Shown here: piece by piece, positions 51,788-64,000 of the stretch
How the letters are laid out: every line of letters starts with the position of its first letter
How positions within the stretch are numbered: the stretch's first letter is position 1
DNA from: Metaphire vulgaris
Taxonomy: Eukaryota > Annelida > Clitellata > Crassiclitellata > Megascolecidae
Assembly: GCA_018105865.1 (NCBI GenBank)
Contig: CM030834.1
Coordinates: 15,741,719-15,805,718, forward strand
Direction: 5' to 3'
Length of the DNA: 64,000 nt
Position numbers and translations under genes: made by a program
Notes under the pieces: generated by a model
Seen by the model: only the letters and a program-made list of their open reading frames with translations
Database searches by the model: none
What the model was told of the DNA's origin: nothing

Positions 51788-54700
51788 GTTATGGCGAAGA
51801 CATAGGTCTATGATGCGCGCCATTGAGTTTAATGAATTATTGAAGTGATCAGACTTCTTTTCTTAGTGTTTTAAATACGTTTATTGTGAATAATTTCTGA
51901 TCATAATCTGTGTGGAATGTTTTAGCTATCTAGCACAGCCACAATGCGTTTAATAGTGTAAGTAAGTAAGTAAGTAAAATTTCGTGGATTTCTAAAGCGT
52001 CTTGAAGAGCAGCACAACAGTATATAGCTGCTTATTCTTACATGTAGGCGCTCAGCCTTTCTTAAATTAGCTATGGGAAAGATATATGATCAGCCAGGCA
52101 ATAGTCAACATCCAAAGGGCAGAGTACGTATGATTTACTCTCTTGCGCAGATTGCACGTCAGTCGAAGATTTCTTGAAAATGAATTTGCAAACGACTGAT
52201 AGAAGCGAAGAACTTCGAGTAGAGGCTCTCGTTTGATGATGTGCAGGTTGCAGTAGGTAAGAGCTCGAACGTTCGCTGTGCACTGACCGACGTTCGATTC
52301 CTTCCAGAAGAAATCACCGAGAGCGTCACCTTTGCCTAAAAGAAACGACACGCCTCTTATAATCGTTATTTTCAGGTCCCTCTACCACGTGCAATATTAA
52401 TTAATTTATGTAGCGTGAGAACATTCTATAGTTTCCGAGAACACTACAGAGATGGTCCTAAAACAATAAGGAATTAGGTTATATGCTTAGAAACAATATC
52501 TCTAGCAGATGGATTGCTTGATTGAAACGTTATTAGAGTTAATTGCAAATGACCATTTAGTTACGTTATACAGCAGAGCTTCGATATACCGGACTCGGTT
52601 AGAGCGTATACTCGGTCACAACGTAGACTACTTAAGTGTATTGTCCCATGCGATGCGTTGCCGTAATGGATGGTATTGGATATAGCGTACCTTGGATATA
52701 ATGTACTGAATTTTACAGACCTGCTAAGTACATCATAAGCGTAACGAAGTTCTACTGTATAGTTTTACATCGTAAGATTTATCAATCAAAAAATTAATGT
52801 ATGACCCTAATCAGGCCCTTATTCAGGAACAGTCACGGGCCCATAAAAGGTTGAAAGTCTATGATATTTAGAAAGTTCCTCAAATAATTTTAAAAATTCC
52901 GGGCCTCTGAAGTTTGAATCAAGTATAAAAAAGTAGCGATGACTCTTTTTGCTTGTCAGGCTTTTTAGGACGTTAATTTAAGTACGGTGAACGGGCCAGG
53001 GATATTTTTACACCCCTAACACCCCAACATCCACCCAATTTGAGACCGACACCACCCAAATTATCCCCATTCCGAGCCTGAGGTGCACTCCTAACACCCT
53101 CCAGCACCCCCCAATTTGAGACCGACACCCCCAAATTGATAATCCTAGAAATAATCCTGGAACGGGCCCCAAAAGATAATAATTAGTACTATACTACTGA
53201 CTCCTGAGATAACATTTTGCAGACCCGCCCGGGCACCCTATAGATCGCCGGGCCCCTGTGCATTTGCCCTCTGCCCTCTGCCCTCTGTCCTCTGCCCTCT
53301 GCCCTCTGCCCCTCTCGGCGGCCTGATCCTATTATTAAACAACTAACGATATACAAGGGCGCGCTGGTAATGACGATGATTGGCCAGAATACAGGAATAT
53401 TTCCTCAAAAATGTGAGTTGAACACTGATTCACAGCCTGTTGATATAATTAATTATTGCAAAAAACACGTCATTGCAATTAAACCGGTTTTCAAGGGCGT
53501 GCGTTGTGCCTGGCATTGAAATCGTCGCAGCCATTTACTTAGAATAGCGATGATTTCGTCGTCTTGGATGACCTCCAGGGACCCAGAAGCGATGAAGCAC
53601 AGGGAATCGAGGCTTTCTCCCTGATGGAAGAGCATGTCTCCAGGGGCCCAGTGACTGAGCGTGAAGTGTACGGCCAGGGCTCGCAGACAGCCTTCGCTGG
53701 CCAGTCGAAAGGCCGAATGCTCGCGGAACACCGTTCGGTTCAGGTGGACACAGATGTCGGCCTTCATGTCAGCAGGACAGTAGTTCAGAACCTGAAATAA
53801 ATGAATAGCATAAGACGACGACATAATCAAGTCAAATAAATAATATATTTTTAGTTAAAACTAATCGAGGGAGACCGAAAGAAACACGGAGGTGTATGTC
53901 CACAACTGACGTATCCTGCAACCGGATAAAGGAAATTGCGACCAGTAGAAGTGATTGGAAAGAGTTTGTTGTCCGATGTACATCCTGCTAATCGAGGTGA
54001 CGATGAGCTAATACTCTGATACAGAGTTTTCGGTCTACCTCGATTTCTTGTGCCTTCCACTAGTCCTATATAATCGCAGATTTGTGGTGTCTGTGTTTTT
54101 CTCGCTATTCTCAAATATAAATTGATCGATTAATCTGACAAATTAAATTTATTTCAACGCATGTTACGTCAATTTTTCACTTTTTAAGTGATTTGTCTCG
54201 GAAGTTGTATAAGCGAATTTAATACATTTATTTAACAGACCTTAATTTTTGAATAGATCTTAAGTCTTTGCAACACATACGACTTAAAATCGTCTCAAAA
54301 TTATTGCCAATATTAATTTCAATTTGGCATAGACTTGATAATAGCCTTGGAAGCAAACTATGAAAATGGTAATCATGGTGGTCATGTTTTTGTACTTTAG
54401 AATATAGCGGACAAACTATTCGAACACGTTTAGAAACTCCGATTTCGCGCAGGTAGTTCGTTCGGTTAACTCAGCTGCCCAGCTGACAGCGGGATTAGTT
54501 CATTTGCGGTCGAAGTGAACTCTGACCTTGGTCGTGTCGATTCCTTTGGTTATGGACCAAGTGGAGACAACGTAATCGGTGACTCTTTCGCTGAGCGACT
54601 TCGGGACCTCGTGCAATTTCATGAAGTCTTTGACGCTGTTCAGCATCTCATGATAGCGACCGGTCGATGAATACATCTGCTGGAATATTGTCGTCACGTT

Positions 54701-54895
54701 TCCGAAGATCGTGGCGTACAACAAGGCTGAGAAGAAATTGATTGAAGGAAAACGATTATAATCGTGCATCAAAACTCTACAAGAATTTACCGATGTTGAA
54801 ATAAGTAGGCCTATTGCTTTGATCTCGGGAATTGACCTAGTCTTTCGGATGAGGCATACCGTCGAATATTCGGACTAGCGCTATAGAACTCCACA

Positions 54896-54952
<57 letters not shown>

Positions 54953-57110
54953 GTTTTTGTTGTTGTTGTTGTTGTTGTTAAACGAAACGGTTTGCCATTG
55001 AGATCGAGACAGATCAAAACATCTGAGTTTTGACTGGATTTCAGCGTGTTGTAATATCCGATCATCGTGTAACTAATTGAGCCGCAACTGAAAAAGAAAA
55101 TCACATGAACCTTTCCACGGCATCTTACGAAATTGTAGGCATTCAGCTTTCAGGGCTTGGGCAACTGCGGGTATTACAAGACATCGGGTCAGAAGGAAGG
55201 AAAAGTTAAATAATATTGGTAAAGGAAAACAAAACGAAGATAAAAGTTTCATGTTGTGAGAATGAAGCAATATTCGATTTTCCAAGGCATTGAAATACAG
55301 TAATACAGTAGAACTTCGTTATAACGTACTTAGCGGGTCTGCAAAATCTAGTGCGCCATGTCCGAGGTACATTGTATGAATAACTCATATCGAATACCGT
55401 CCAATACGGTAGTGCATCACAGGGAACCGTGCATGCGGTACTTTATAACTGAGTGTACGCTATATCCTAGTCCCTTATGCATGCACGGTTCCGTGTGATG
55501 CAGTACTTTATAACCGAGTGTACGCTATATCTTAGTCCGCTATATCAAATTTCTACTGTACCCTAGACGGTGGCGTAAACTTGGATGAGAAAGTGGGGTA
55601 TGCAATCCCCATACCTTCCCCTTCCCTATGGCAGCCCCTCAAAAAGTGGAGGCCGAATAGAAGTTTACGCCCGTACCGTGAAATGAAGTGATAGTACTAA
55701 AAGAAGCAACGAAATCTGAGAGTATAATCACATGCGTACATCCCAAGGTCATCATGCAGATCGTGAAGACCTTTTCGTATTCGCTGTACGCCGAGATATT
55801 TCCGAATCCGACGCTGGTCATGCACGATAGGGTGAAGTAGAGGGCGGTGGCGTAGGCCATCGCGTGGGTCGGTCCGCCGACCCACAGCACCTCGCCGGTG
55901 TCGTTCCTCATCACGTACCCCATGTCGATCTCTCTTCCCAGCCGCTGCAGCCAGCCGTACTGGACGCCCTTCGTCGCTTCCATGTCGCCGATGGTGAACC
56001 AGAGGCAGGCGAACCAGTGCGCTATCAGGACGAACATGACGATCAGAAGCACGAGTACCGCAGCGCCGTACTCGATGTAGTGGTCCAGCTTTCGGGCGAC
56101 GCGTCCGAGACGCAGGAGTCTTACGACCTTCAGAGCGCTGAACAAACTGCTGACGTTCTACACGTATACAACAATCAACATGCAACAACAACATCAACAA
56201 CAACAACAGCCTAAAACAATATTTTTCTATGTGTGATAATCGTGACAACAGAGCTACACAAAAACGAACGGAATTCGAGAGGTACTCGTGAGATCTGTAC
56301 ACTAAGCACGTCCTTTCCATGTCCAGTAATGCATCCACAGCGCCGTCACTACCACGCGTAGCATACTAACGGAAACAACTACGAATAATGATAACAATTA
56401 TGATTACGACGATTACCATTGTACTGTAGAGTTCTATGGGCGACCATTACGTAATTTTCCCCTAAGACCGACGTGGCATTACAGACAATAAATCATTTCA
56501 AACAATGTCAAAATATCAACTGTCAAAACAATACTGGAGAATTGATCAAAGAAAGTCAGTTATTCCTTGGGGAGCTGGAGTGAGGATGAAAAATTGAATT
56601 CAATGAAAATGATTGATACTCACGTCCTGCTCAAAAGTAGACGGCAACGATTTGAAAAACAGAAATCAAATACACAAACATGAGTTTTACTGGTAATCAG
56701 TGATGTTATAGTTTACAGTTTACTAATAAAATTAAATCGTCTTGATATTCTTTAGCAGTAGGTTTCAACGCCCTTTATCTTCGAATGATAGCGGGTCGCT
56801 GCTATTTTATCGAGGCCAGAGATTTTTGAAACCCAGTTCAACAGCCATCGAACATTGGGGAAATCAGCGTACTGCACAAATTCACGCCCACCCTCGGAAC
56901 TCTTAGAGCCGACTATAGGAGAACACATTGGGGAGGGAAGTTACAATGTCTAAAAACTTAATTATGCCAGACGTTAAGTAGGGATTTGAATAGTTTTGCT
57001 TTAGACGATGTTTGCTTGCTAGTTTTGTCTAGCTCTGATGATCCATTCTGCATACATTTGCATCATAGGGACATACATCTTTCTATAAAACCCATTTTTA
57101 AATATCTTGC

Positions 57111-57150
<40 letters not shown>

Positions 57151-60100
57151 GTAGCTACCGAATAAAACTACACAAGAAACGGTGAAGTTCAACGTCCTAG
57201 GATAAGCCTGCATTGCTCATAAAACTATTATTACTGTGCCAGTAAACGAATTCATCGGTCAATCAATAAACCGTCTTTGGATTAACGCTTGTACAAAGCA
57301 AAAAGTACAGAATTAAGTCTCTGTGCAGTTTAGTACATCATCCATGCAAACGCACATAATATTCGATTTACATTTATTGTCATGGTACATTAGGCAAATA
57401 ATTGTCAAAATGTCAAAATATTGATCTGTTCATGTCACCATCTAAACGAGAAATCGTGTATATTGCCTCGGACAGGTGTAATATGATCAGAGAGAGAAAG
57501 AAAGAGAGAAAGAGAGAGACAGACAGACAGACAGACAGAGACAGAGACAGAGATACAGAGACAAAGACAGAGAGAGATTCGTGATCATTAGATGTGCTTG
57601 TTTAATGTGAGACCAACGAATCAAGGACACTGGCGGACGAATTATGGCGATTAGATGAATTTCCGGAAAGATATGATTTCACTTCGACATGTAGCCAAAC
57701 AGAGACATTTCACGACGGCACCGTTGCCAGGTGAAGCGCAGGCGGTCGCTAGGCAACGGTTAATGACGCCATCGGGTATCAAGATGTAAGGCAAGTCCTC
57801 CACCGCAGTTGGTAGTCTATGCTTTCAACTAATCAATGCTCATTATTTGTACGACTGATTGGTCGCTCATCAGAAGCGCCCGTAACATCGATACAACGCG
57901 ACTGTTCGCCCCGAGAGATTCAGAGAACATTCGAAGTAATAAATGTAGTCAACTGAAGTATAACAATTGATCAGGGCCTCCTCAGTTAGGATTGCGTGGG
58001 TCCTGTCTCTCGGGAACATTCGAAGTAATAAAAATAGTCAGGTGAAATATAATAACTAATCAGGGCTGCATTTAGGATTGTGGAAGCCCTTTTCAAAATG
58101 TCCTGGGGCCTGCCAGGCTACCCGTCCTTTCCAGTGGCGTAGCGTGACTTTTGGGGGCCCGGGGGCATCTTTGCCATGGGGGGCCCAGAGTTTCGAGCTG
58201 ACGAGCAAAAAAAAAACGTTATCGCCTCCTTTTTCATTCTGACGAGCAAAAAAAGGTCGTTAGCACATCATTTCTAGGGTTAGGGTTAAGTTAGGGTTAA
58301 CCCTAACCTAACCATAGCTTAAACCCCTCTTCGGGGGCCCCCCTCGCCCGGGGCTCGGGGGCTGTCAATAAAGTGCCCCCGCCCCCCCCCCCCACGTTAC
58401 GCCACTGGTCCTTTCCCCATCGTGCATTGTGACGAGCAAAAGGAGTTCTTAGGCTACTACTGTAAGTAGGGGATACTTATGTGTGGGGGCCTCTGTTCCA
58501 TGGAAAACGTTGAACATGCTTAAATACGCCATTGGTAATAATTGTCAAGTGGTAACCAGACAGAAAAATTGCAAGCGAAGAACGACAAGAACATTCAGGC
58601 AGACAGTTGCAAGAACACATCGTTCAACGTCTGTCCCAGCAAACCCGATGATTAGATTTCAAAGCCAATATTGATTTCCATAATCTTTTAGGGACTTCAC
58701 CATCGACTTCATGAAAGTGACTTCCATTTCTTCAAATAACATGCGCTGGGCGCTCGATCTTCTTCATGTCATCACCGATGCTTGGCCAAATAGCAAATGT
58801 TCATTCGATTCTCATTAACTGTGCCACAAGAACCAACTCCATCCTCAGCGTCTATCAATCAATCGCCAAACCAATTAGTATAAGTGAAACTGTCAAAGTA
58901 CGCTGCATGAGAAGACAGCACTCTGTAAAGCCTTTGACAACACTAGAACCAATGCAAGTGTCTATAAAGGCAGCCAACTATCCATCAGTAAAAAAATAGT
59001 ACCACTAGTATGAACTGAATTGTAGTGGTTGTACTTCTGATAAAATCCGTTGTAGAATACGGTTCCTTAAACAGAATCGACCAACTTTACATGTACGTCT
59101 ATGTTAAGGTTACGCTGTAAGGCAGCATAACGCTGCATTCGACATGTACTGTAATGTCGTGATGATGTACAACAGACATACTCGTCGTTAACTATCCCTT
59201 CAATCTCATACACTACACCTCGTCTCTGGAATGATTTCCCGTCATAGATCCGAAAGATCAATAACTGTGGTTCGTTCAGTCAATAAATCGGTGTCCAGTC
59301 AAAATAGCGCAAGACAAAATAGCGCCGACAAAATCGCGCCGACAAAACAGCGCCGGCAAAACAGCGCCGGCAAAAATGCTCCAAAAATCCCGACAAAATA
59401 GCGCCGTCGTAATCGCGCGATATGGAAAAATCGACAATAATAAATACAGTAAAGATAATACTCGGCTATGAATGCATCGTCAATGCTATTCAATACCTTC
59501 TTTCAACTCCACTAAATACTCGGCTATGAGATGTCAAAGATATTCATTATCTTCTATCAAACATGTTGGCATGTGGAATGCATAAGCAGGTGCTACTAGA
59601 AAACAATTAATTTGAACGGAATAAGAAACAATAATACTTAATCTGGTGCGGTAGACTAGTCGTTCATTCGAATCCACTAAATACTCGACTCTAAGATGTC
59701 AAAGATATTCAATACCGTCTTTCAATCATGCTGGATGGTATGTCGAAGTGCAATGCTACGTGAAAAAACCCTGTTAAAGTTAAAGTTGGGTTCCCTATCA
59801 TATCTTACTTCGAAGCTCTTTTTTCGGCGCTCATTTGTCGTCGCGATTTTGTCGGCGCTATTTTGTCTTGCGCGATTTTGTCGGTGAACCCAATAAATCA
59901 GTTACCATTGGCCATCACTCCACAAAACTTCCGAAAAAATCAAAATTAGGCCTATTTTTTCAATAAATCTTATGGCGAAATCTAGACTCCCTTTCAAATA
60001 AGCTCCGTGTTAATTCGTTCGAATTGTACGAAATGGAGGCGAAAGTTATACCGACGTCTGTGTGCAGTAGATGCAATAGATGCACTATTCGGTGTGACGG

Positions 60101-63100
60101 GATTGTGGAGGCGAGGGTGTCGAAAATTTTGATTTCCGCATTTTCCGCATACACTCTTCTCCCACTCCAATCGATCTGCAAAATATTCGTAGCCTTTTGA
60201 GATGTTTCCATAATATTTTTCGTAAAATTTACCCGACGTCCTTATTGTTATTGGCCCTTCATCGAACGATGCTACTTAAACACAGGCCTAGCGCCAGTGG
60301 CGTAGCTAGGATTTTTAGGCCCTAATGCAAAAATATTAATGGACCCCTTCAACTTAAAAAGTCACAACATGACGAACAGTGCACTAAGGCTTAAAAATTT
60401 TTAACACTTAATAATAATGCATCGTCTGTCACCGGATTCCGGAAACTGAAAACTAAAACGGCTTTGTTTTTGTAGCGCTGCCATATTTAATACCTACCAA
60501 ATAAATCTGATTAAGACTGATTTTTAATGTGTTTTTAATTATTTACTTTTGTTATTAATTACTTTCTTTTTTACATTGGTGGTCAAAAAGGGCCCCAGTT
60601 CTTCTGGGCCCTAAGGCCTTGCTTATTCTTGCTATATGGTAACTACGCCTCTGCCTATCGCCGTTACAGACGCCGTTATATAAGTCATGTTATACGCCAG
60701 ACACTTTGCTCAGTCTGTCTGTCGCCACAAGACGCGTTAAGCGCGCGAAAGACATTCACACTTCAATCACAGTTTTTTTTAAAGGTTTCATCGCCGCAAG
60801 TCCCAGAGAAATGGTATTATTAGAGCCACGCACTGCGTAACTCCTATTGGTCGGATCGGTTGGCAGCAGCATCAAAACATAATCCACTTTGTCTAGGATT
60901 TCCGTCATGCTGATGTACACACACACACGCACACACACTCACACACACTCACACATACATGCACAGGTCTAAACTATGCAGCGCATGGACGCGCAGCAGC
61001 AGCAGTAACACGAAAGTGTCTTTATACTTAGGCCAATACGGGGTCGTCATCTACCTCGGTCGAAGCCGGAAAGGCGTTGAAAACGTCGTAGGGCAGGCAG
61101 GACAGCAGATCGATGACGAACCAGCCCCTGAAGTAGTTGAGTCGGATGACCCGAGGGTCGGAAACGACCTCCCCCGCCGGACCGACGAACGTCATGTGAA
61201 AGTTGAGCATTATGTCAACAAAGAAGACGACGTCGACGACACTGTCGATGACGAGCACGGGAACGTTGTCCATCGTTTTGCCCTGGAAGGCGGCGTTGTA
61301 GGGGACCATGACGGCGGTGTAGAAGGTCAGGACGAGTATGACCCAGTCCCAGACGGACTTGAAGCTGGAGTAGTGGAGGATGATGTGCGGAGGGGTCTTG
61401 GGAACTTCCTGGCGATAGCGCGGAATGGCGTCGTCGGTTATAGCGGTCCCGATCTGATCGATAGACACGGCGAACAGAAACAACCACAGAATCAATAAAC
61501 AAATGCACGGCGACAGACAAAGTGATCGAGATGATGAATATAATTATAATAATGTACGAAAAAATTCAGATAGTCGTTAAAAATGCTAGACTATGAAACT
61601 GCATTTATAGTGGATGATTTATGAAGATGGAAACCGTTGGTCACTCGATTCGAAAATCATTACATTGATCTTGCAGGAAATTTAATCAGACCTTCGTGCT
61701 GTTATTTTGAATTTAATATCAACAGCTCTTTTGGGAAAGTTAACTGCACCGTTGGTCAAATGTAGGACGTGTTCTGTCGACAATCGACATAGCAGATACA
61801 ATCTGTCGATTCGAGTGTATCTACTATGCGCTGTGGATATAATGTCTTTATTAGGTTTGGAACTTGGAATCTTCCATCTCCTCTATTTGCAGATGTCGAC
61901 AATTATTTGCATGTCACGTGATTCACGATTTAGCGCTATCTTGAAATATTTAGTGTCTGACTTGTCACTTGGCTTTGCTATTAAATACACGAACTTAATG
62001 CCAGAGATGCAAGTGTCTATTGTTAACTTTTGCTACCAATGTGTGATAATATTAAGCCATCTGGTGTTACTCTATAGGTCAGATGATGTCTCAATGTAAA
62101 ATAGGCATGAACATCATTTCTTACAACTGACCGACGTTTGGTAGAAATCAATGGGCTAAAAACAATTTTTTTAATTTTCTAAATGGTTCAGGTTGATTTA
62201 CTGAAGAATTTGCTAGATTTGTGCTCAATACGTGCTTTGATAAGTGAAATTCGTGATTTCCATCCACACTGTAGTAAGCAAGTCAGGCCTACTTAGAACG
62301 GCAGTTCACGTGTGTTTGCAAAACCATATCGCAGAACTTCTAATACCAGTCCTCCGGCTCCGATACACTATAAAACAGGGCTGTCAAACTCATTTCATAT
62401 AGCGGGCCACATAAAAGTCTTTGTGGCTGTCGCGGGCCGGATTTGTACTGTACGTAATATTAACACGCGGGCCGGATTAAAAGCTTTCGCGGGCCGTATT
62501 CGGCCCTCGGGCCGTATGTTTGACACTCCTGTGTTCAAATATATGTCGAAATGAACCTTTACAGGTCCCTAAAAAGCTTTAAAATATCATTCAAGGCCTT
62601 AGAAGGATTTTCGAAAAACACGAGGGGTGGCTACCACCCAACTTAGCGGTGCGGAGGTTAAACTAAACGACTTCAGTCGCGGTTTGCATTGGAGATCCCC
62701 GGACTCTGCTGCAGATCCGCCTTGTATTAGAAGTTTTACGTTACGCACGTTTTGTTCAGTTATCCGAGACTATAATGTACCGTCGAAAGAGCTTACTGTG
62801 ACGTTAGCTATTGTCATGTTTTTCGAATTGTCCGCTGCAGGAATTGTGGAATTCAGATGCGTTTGATTGAGCATCGCCTTGTTCCGCATCACTGACCGCG
62901 TCAGTCGAGCGAACTTGCTCAGTCCGACTGCAGAGAAAAATCATCCGAAAAGCAATCAATCAAAATCCCAACGCACAAAGCAGTCAGTTCGAACGACAAT
63001 GAGATACCTGAGTGCATCAATGCATCGTAGGCATCACTGATGTTTTCTTATTAGATTCTATTAGATCAAGTACCTCTGTGAAGATATTGCCTGCCTTTAA

Positions 63101-63137
63101 CGCGGAGGAGATTTAGGACACTTAAGACATGCTACTA

Positions 63138-63211
<74 letters not shown>

Positions 63212-63270
63212 ACTGCTGCTGCTGCTACTGCTACTGCTACTGCTGCTACTGCCTGCTGCTGCTGCTGCTG

Positions 63271-63336
<66 letters not shown>

Positions 63337-63703
63337 TTAATACTAATACTAATATTAATATTAATACTAATATTAATACTAATATTAATACTGTTATATT
63401 ATTAACGACTATAAATTGAGTCCATGCAGTGGTGGCTGACTAAAAACTCATTAAGACGCTAAAGACAATTCACTTTGCGTTCTTTGGTGCTTCCTATTGA
63501 GCCATATTGCTTATTGTGTGCAGAATGATAATAATAATAATGGCAGTAGAGCTCCTGAAGGCGGCCGTGCGTACCTCTGCCTGCGTCTTCGTCGATCGGC
63601 TGTTTCAGTGCAGTGATGTCTTTGACCGTGAGGAGATAGAGGACGGCAGTTTCGTTTTCGTTTCTTATTGGCGTCAGGTGAAAAAGCAGCCATAGCGGCT
63701 TCT
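50082..63703 (-). CDS. eag: EAG-type voltage-gated potassium channel (KCNH1/5), 5' partial
   Basis: Eight exons, 63703-63575, 62927-62797, 61453-61055, 56157-55740, 54726-54527, 53791-53539, 52335-52139 and 51326-50082, join in frame to give 990 aa ending at TAG 50084-50082. Earlier exons (start and most of the PAS domain) lie past the right edge. Visible in order: PAS end [15 protein letters not shown] and DITALKQPI; linker [10 protein letters not shown]1-S3 with [21 protein letters not shown] and [13 protein letters not shown]4 [14 protein letters not shown]; pore with filter SVGFGN at residues 335-340; S6 [13 protein letters not shown]-linker; cyclic-nucleotide-binding homology domain ([33 protein letters not shown]); and a C-terminal coiled coil [18 protein letters not shown] that tetramerises the family. 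SVGFGN separates EAG/ERG channels from most Kv channels, and PAS and S1-S6 wording fits EAG best. The tail is low-complexity, with a Gly run. The linker between PAS and S1 is divergent, so a small extra exon there cannot be excluded. It is a plasma-membrane K+ channel. Confidence 0.93.
51758..51977. repeat. (TTAC)n and inverted (GTAA)n arrays
   Basis: TTAC units at about 51758-51787 and GTAA units at about 51959-51977 face each other across 170 bp, just 5' of the last EAG exon. The segment after the second array (TTTCTAAAGCG) recalls the LINE tail at 33.8 kb, so this may be a retroelement remnant. Confidence 0.6.
52571..52757. mobile_element. pogo/Tigger-like MITE, copy 1
   Basis: This 187-bp element has ends CAGCAGAGCTTCG and CGAAGTTCTACTG and is flanked by TA on both sides. 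TA targets and CAGTAGAACTTCG-type ends are typical of pogo-derived MITEs. It lies in an EAG intron. Confidence 0.75.
52812..53325. mobile_element. probable hAT-like MITE with CCCTCTG minisatellite
   Basis: CAGGCCCTTATTCAGG at the left and GGCGGCCTG at the right are bounded by ACCCTAAT and ATCCTATT (6 of 8 agree). Near the right end about eight CCCTCTG units repeat (about 53263-53312). GGGCCCCTGTGCA near 53250 also occurs at 9868, so that family has another fragment there. Confidence 0.5.
54897..54979. repeat. (ATT)n-(GTT)n microsatellite
   Basis: About 18 ATT units followed by GTT units, in an EAG intron. Confidence 0.95.
55306..55558. mobile_element. pogo/Tigger-like MITE, copy 2
   Basis: This 253-bp element has ends CAGTAGAACTTCG and AAATTTCTACTG and is flanked by TA on both sides. 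Inside, a roughly 70-bp block with TACTTTATAAC and GAGTGTACGCTATATC occurs twice. Confidence 0.8.
57114..57576. repeat. CT and GA/GACA microsatellites
   Basis: A CT run lies at 57114-57145 and a GA/GACA tract at about 57489-57576, both in the large EAG intron (56158-61054). Confidence 0.9.
58132..58407. mobile_element. MITE, CAGTGGCGTAGCGTGAC family, second copy
   Basis: This 276-bp element has ends CAGTGGCGTAGCGTGAC and GTTACGCCACTG. GTCCTTTC is duplicated exactly at 58124-58131 and 58408-58415. It contains the same GACGAGCAAAAA pair and telomere-like TTAGGG palindrome as 3232-3551. Confidence 0.92.
59290..59890. mobile_element. foldback element with GACAAAATAGCGCC tandem-repeat ends
   Basis: The left end (59290-59420) consists of about eight 14-15-bp units of the type GACAAAATAGCGCC. 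The right end (about 59818-59890) carries the same units inverted. The outer ends begin GGTGTCCAGTCAAAAT and GGTTCACCGACAAAAT. A perfect 9-bp target duplication CAATAAATC lies at 59281-59289 and 59891-59899. The middle is AT-rich, with a repeated TCGGCTATGAGATGTCAAAG-like phrase. A 9-bp duplication and G-starting ends recall Mutator-like elements; the class is inference. Confidence 0.8.
60295..60653. mobile_element. MITE, CAGTGGCGTAGCTAGG ends
   Basis: This 359-bp element begins CAGTGGCGTAGCTAGG and ends AACTACGCCTCTG. The flanks CCTAGCGC and CCTATCGC form an 8-bp duplication with one mismatch. GGCCCTAA occurs near both ends. It lies in an EAG intron. Confidence 0.75.
62376..62531. mobile_element. 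short hAT-like MITE (CAGGGCTGTCAAACTCA ends)
   Basis: CAGGGCTGTCAAACTCA and TGTTTGACACTCCTG are inverted ends, with several internal GCGGGCCGGAT-like repeats. This type is widespread in animals. The flanks CTATAAAA and TGTTCAAA match only partly. Confidence 0.65.
63128..63395. repeat. compound (CTG)n/(CTA)n/(TTAATA)n array
   Basis: CTA, CTG and CTA blocks end in TAATAT repeats, between two EAG exons. It creates poly-Leu and poly-Thr frames that are not genes. Confidence 0.95.
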
Positions 63704-64000
63704 CTGGATCACAAGACATTCACTCGAATAAGAAACCGGAAAAGAATTGCAATTTTCGGGAGATTCTTGCCAAAGAAGAAAACCTTTTCCAGTGCATGTC
63801 CTATGCACGATTTTCTTGGGTTGGAAGAAACCACAGCGTCGCAATTATTGCAAACATCCCGCTACGGATATTATGTCGTGTCGTTGACAGTGATTAATTT
63901 CAAAAGGTTAATTAATCCGGAACCACTTTAAAATCTCGTTATCTTATCTAATGGTGATCTAAATAAGCGCTTGCGGATATAAAAATCGGAGTTTCTCGCG

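Noticed and set aside
60959..61498. 179-codon plus-strand open frame
   Set aside because: It is antisense to the S1-S3 exon of the EAG channel.
63129..63419. 96-codon poly-Leu/poly-Thr open frame
   Set aside because: It is a CTG/CTA repeat inside an EAG intron.

Overview
This window comes from an animal nuclear genome, most likely a marine invertebrate bilaterian. Genes are intron-rich with ordinary GT-AG splice sites, intergenic DNA is AT-rich, and the DNA between and inside genes is full of microsatellites and short non-autonomous DNA transposons. Nothing seen fixes the phylum. The four gene models below were built by reading splice sites and reading frames directly. Every exon junction keeps phase.

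Layout. (1) 1-3.9 kb: AT-rich DNA with a piggyBac-like element carrying a nested hAT-like element, then a MITE nested in another MITE. (2) 5.4-7.6 kb, minus strand: a two-exon gene for an unnamed protein with one C2H2 zinc finger and an AT-hook-like tail. (3) 7.7-9.2 kb: two adjacent hAT-type elements, one with a recognisable transposase C-terminus. (4) 10.17-17.36 kb, plus strand: a complete ten-exon SPATA17 gene (357 aa, three IQ motifs). An RFX/X-box-like site and an NRF1-like palindrome lie upstream of its start. (5) 17.4-37.4 kb: a gene-poor region of dispersed repeats, including an ~820-bp GATA array and two near-identical copies of a ~780-bp repeat. (6) 37.37-41.46 kb, minus strand: a complete two-exon Nkx2.1/2.4 homeobox gene (445 aa) with TN motif, NK2 homeodomain and NK2-specific domain. 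(7) 41.5-50.1 kb: a repeat-rich spacer with one unrecognised candidate exon and a CpG-rich patch. (8) 50.08-63.70 kb, minus strand: eight exons of an EAG-type (KCNH1/5) voltage-gated potassium channel. Its first exons lie beyond the right edge.

The genes do not form an operon or a single pathway: a ciliary/sperm protein, a patterning transcription factor, a neuronal-type channel and a putative DNA-binding protein. The linkage itself is informative, because human SPATA17 lies on 1q with KCNH1 while NKX2-1 lies on 14q with KCNH5. The most unusual content is the mobile DNA. Many MITEs have 8-bp target-site duplications that can be read directly, and two elements have ends built from short tandem repeats facing each other in inverted orientation.
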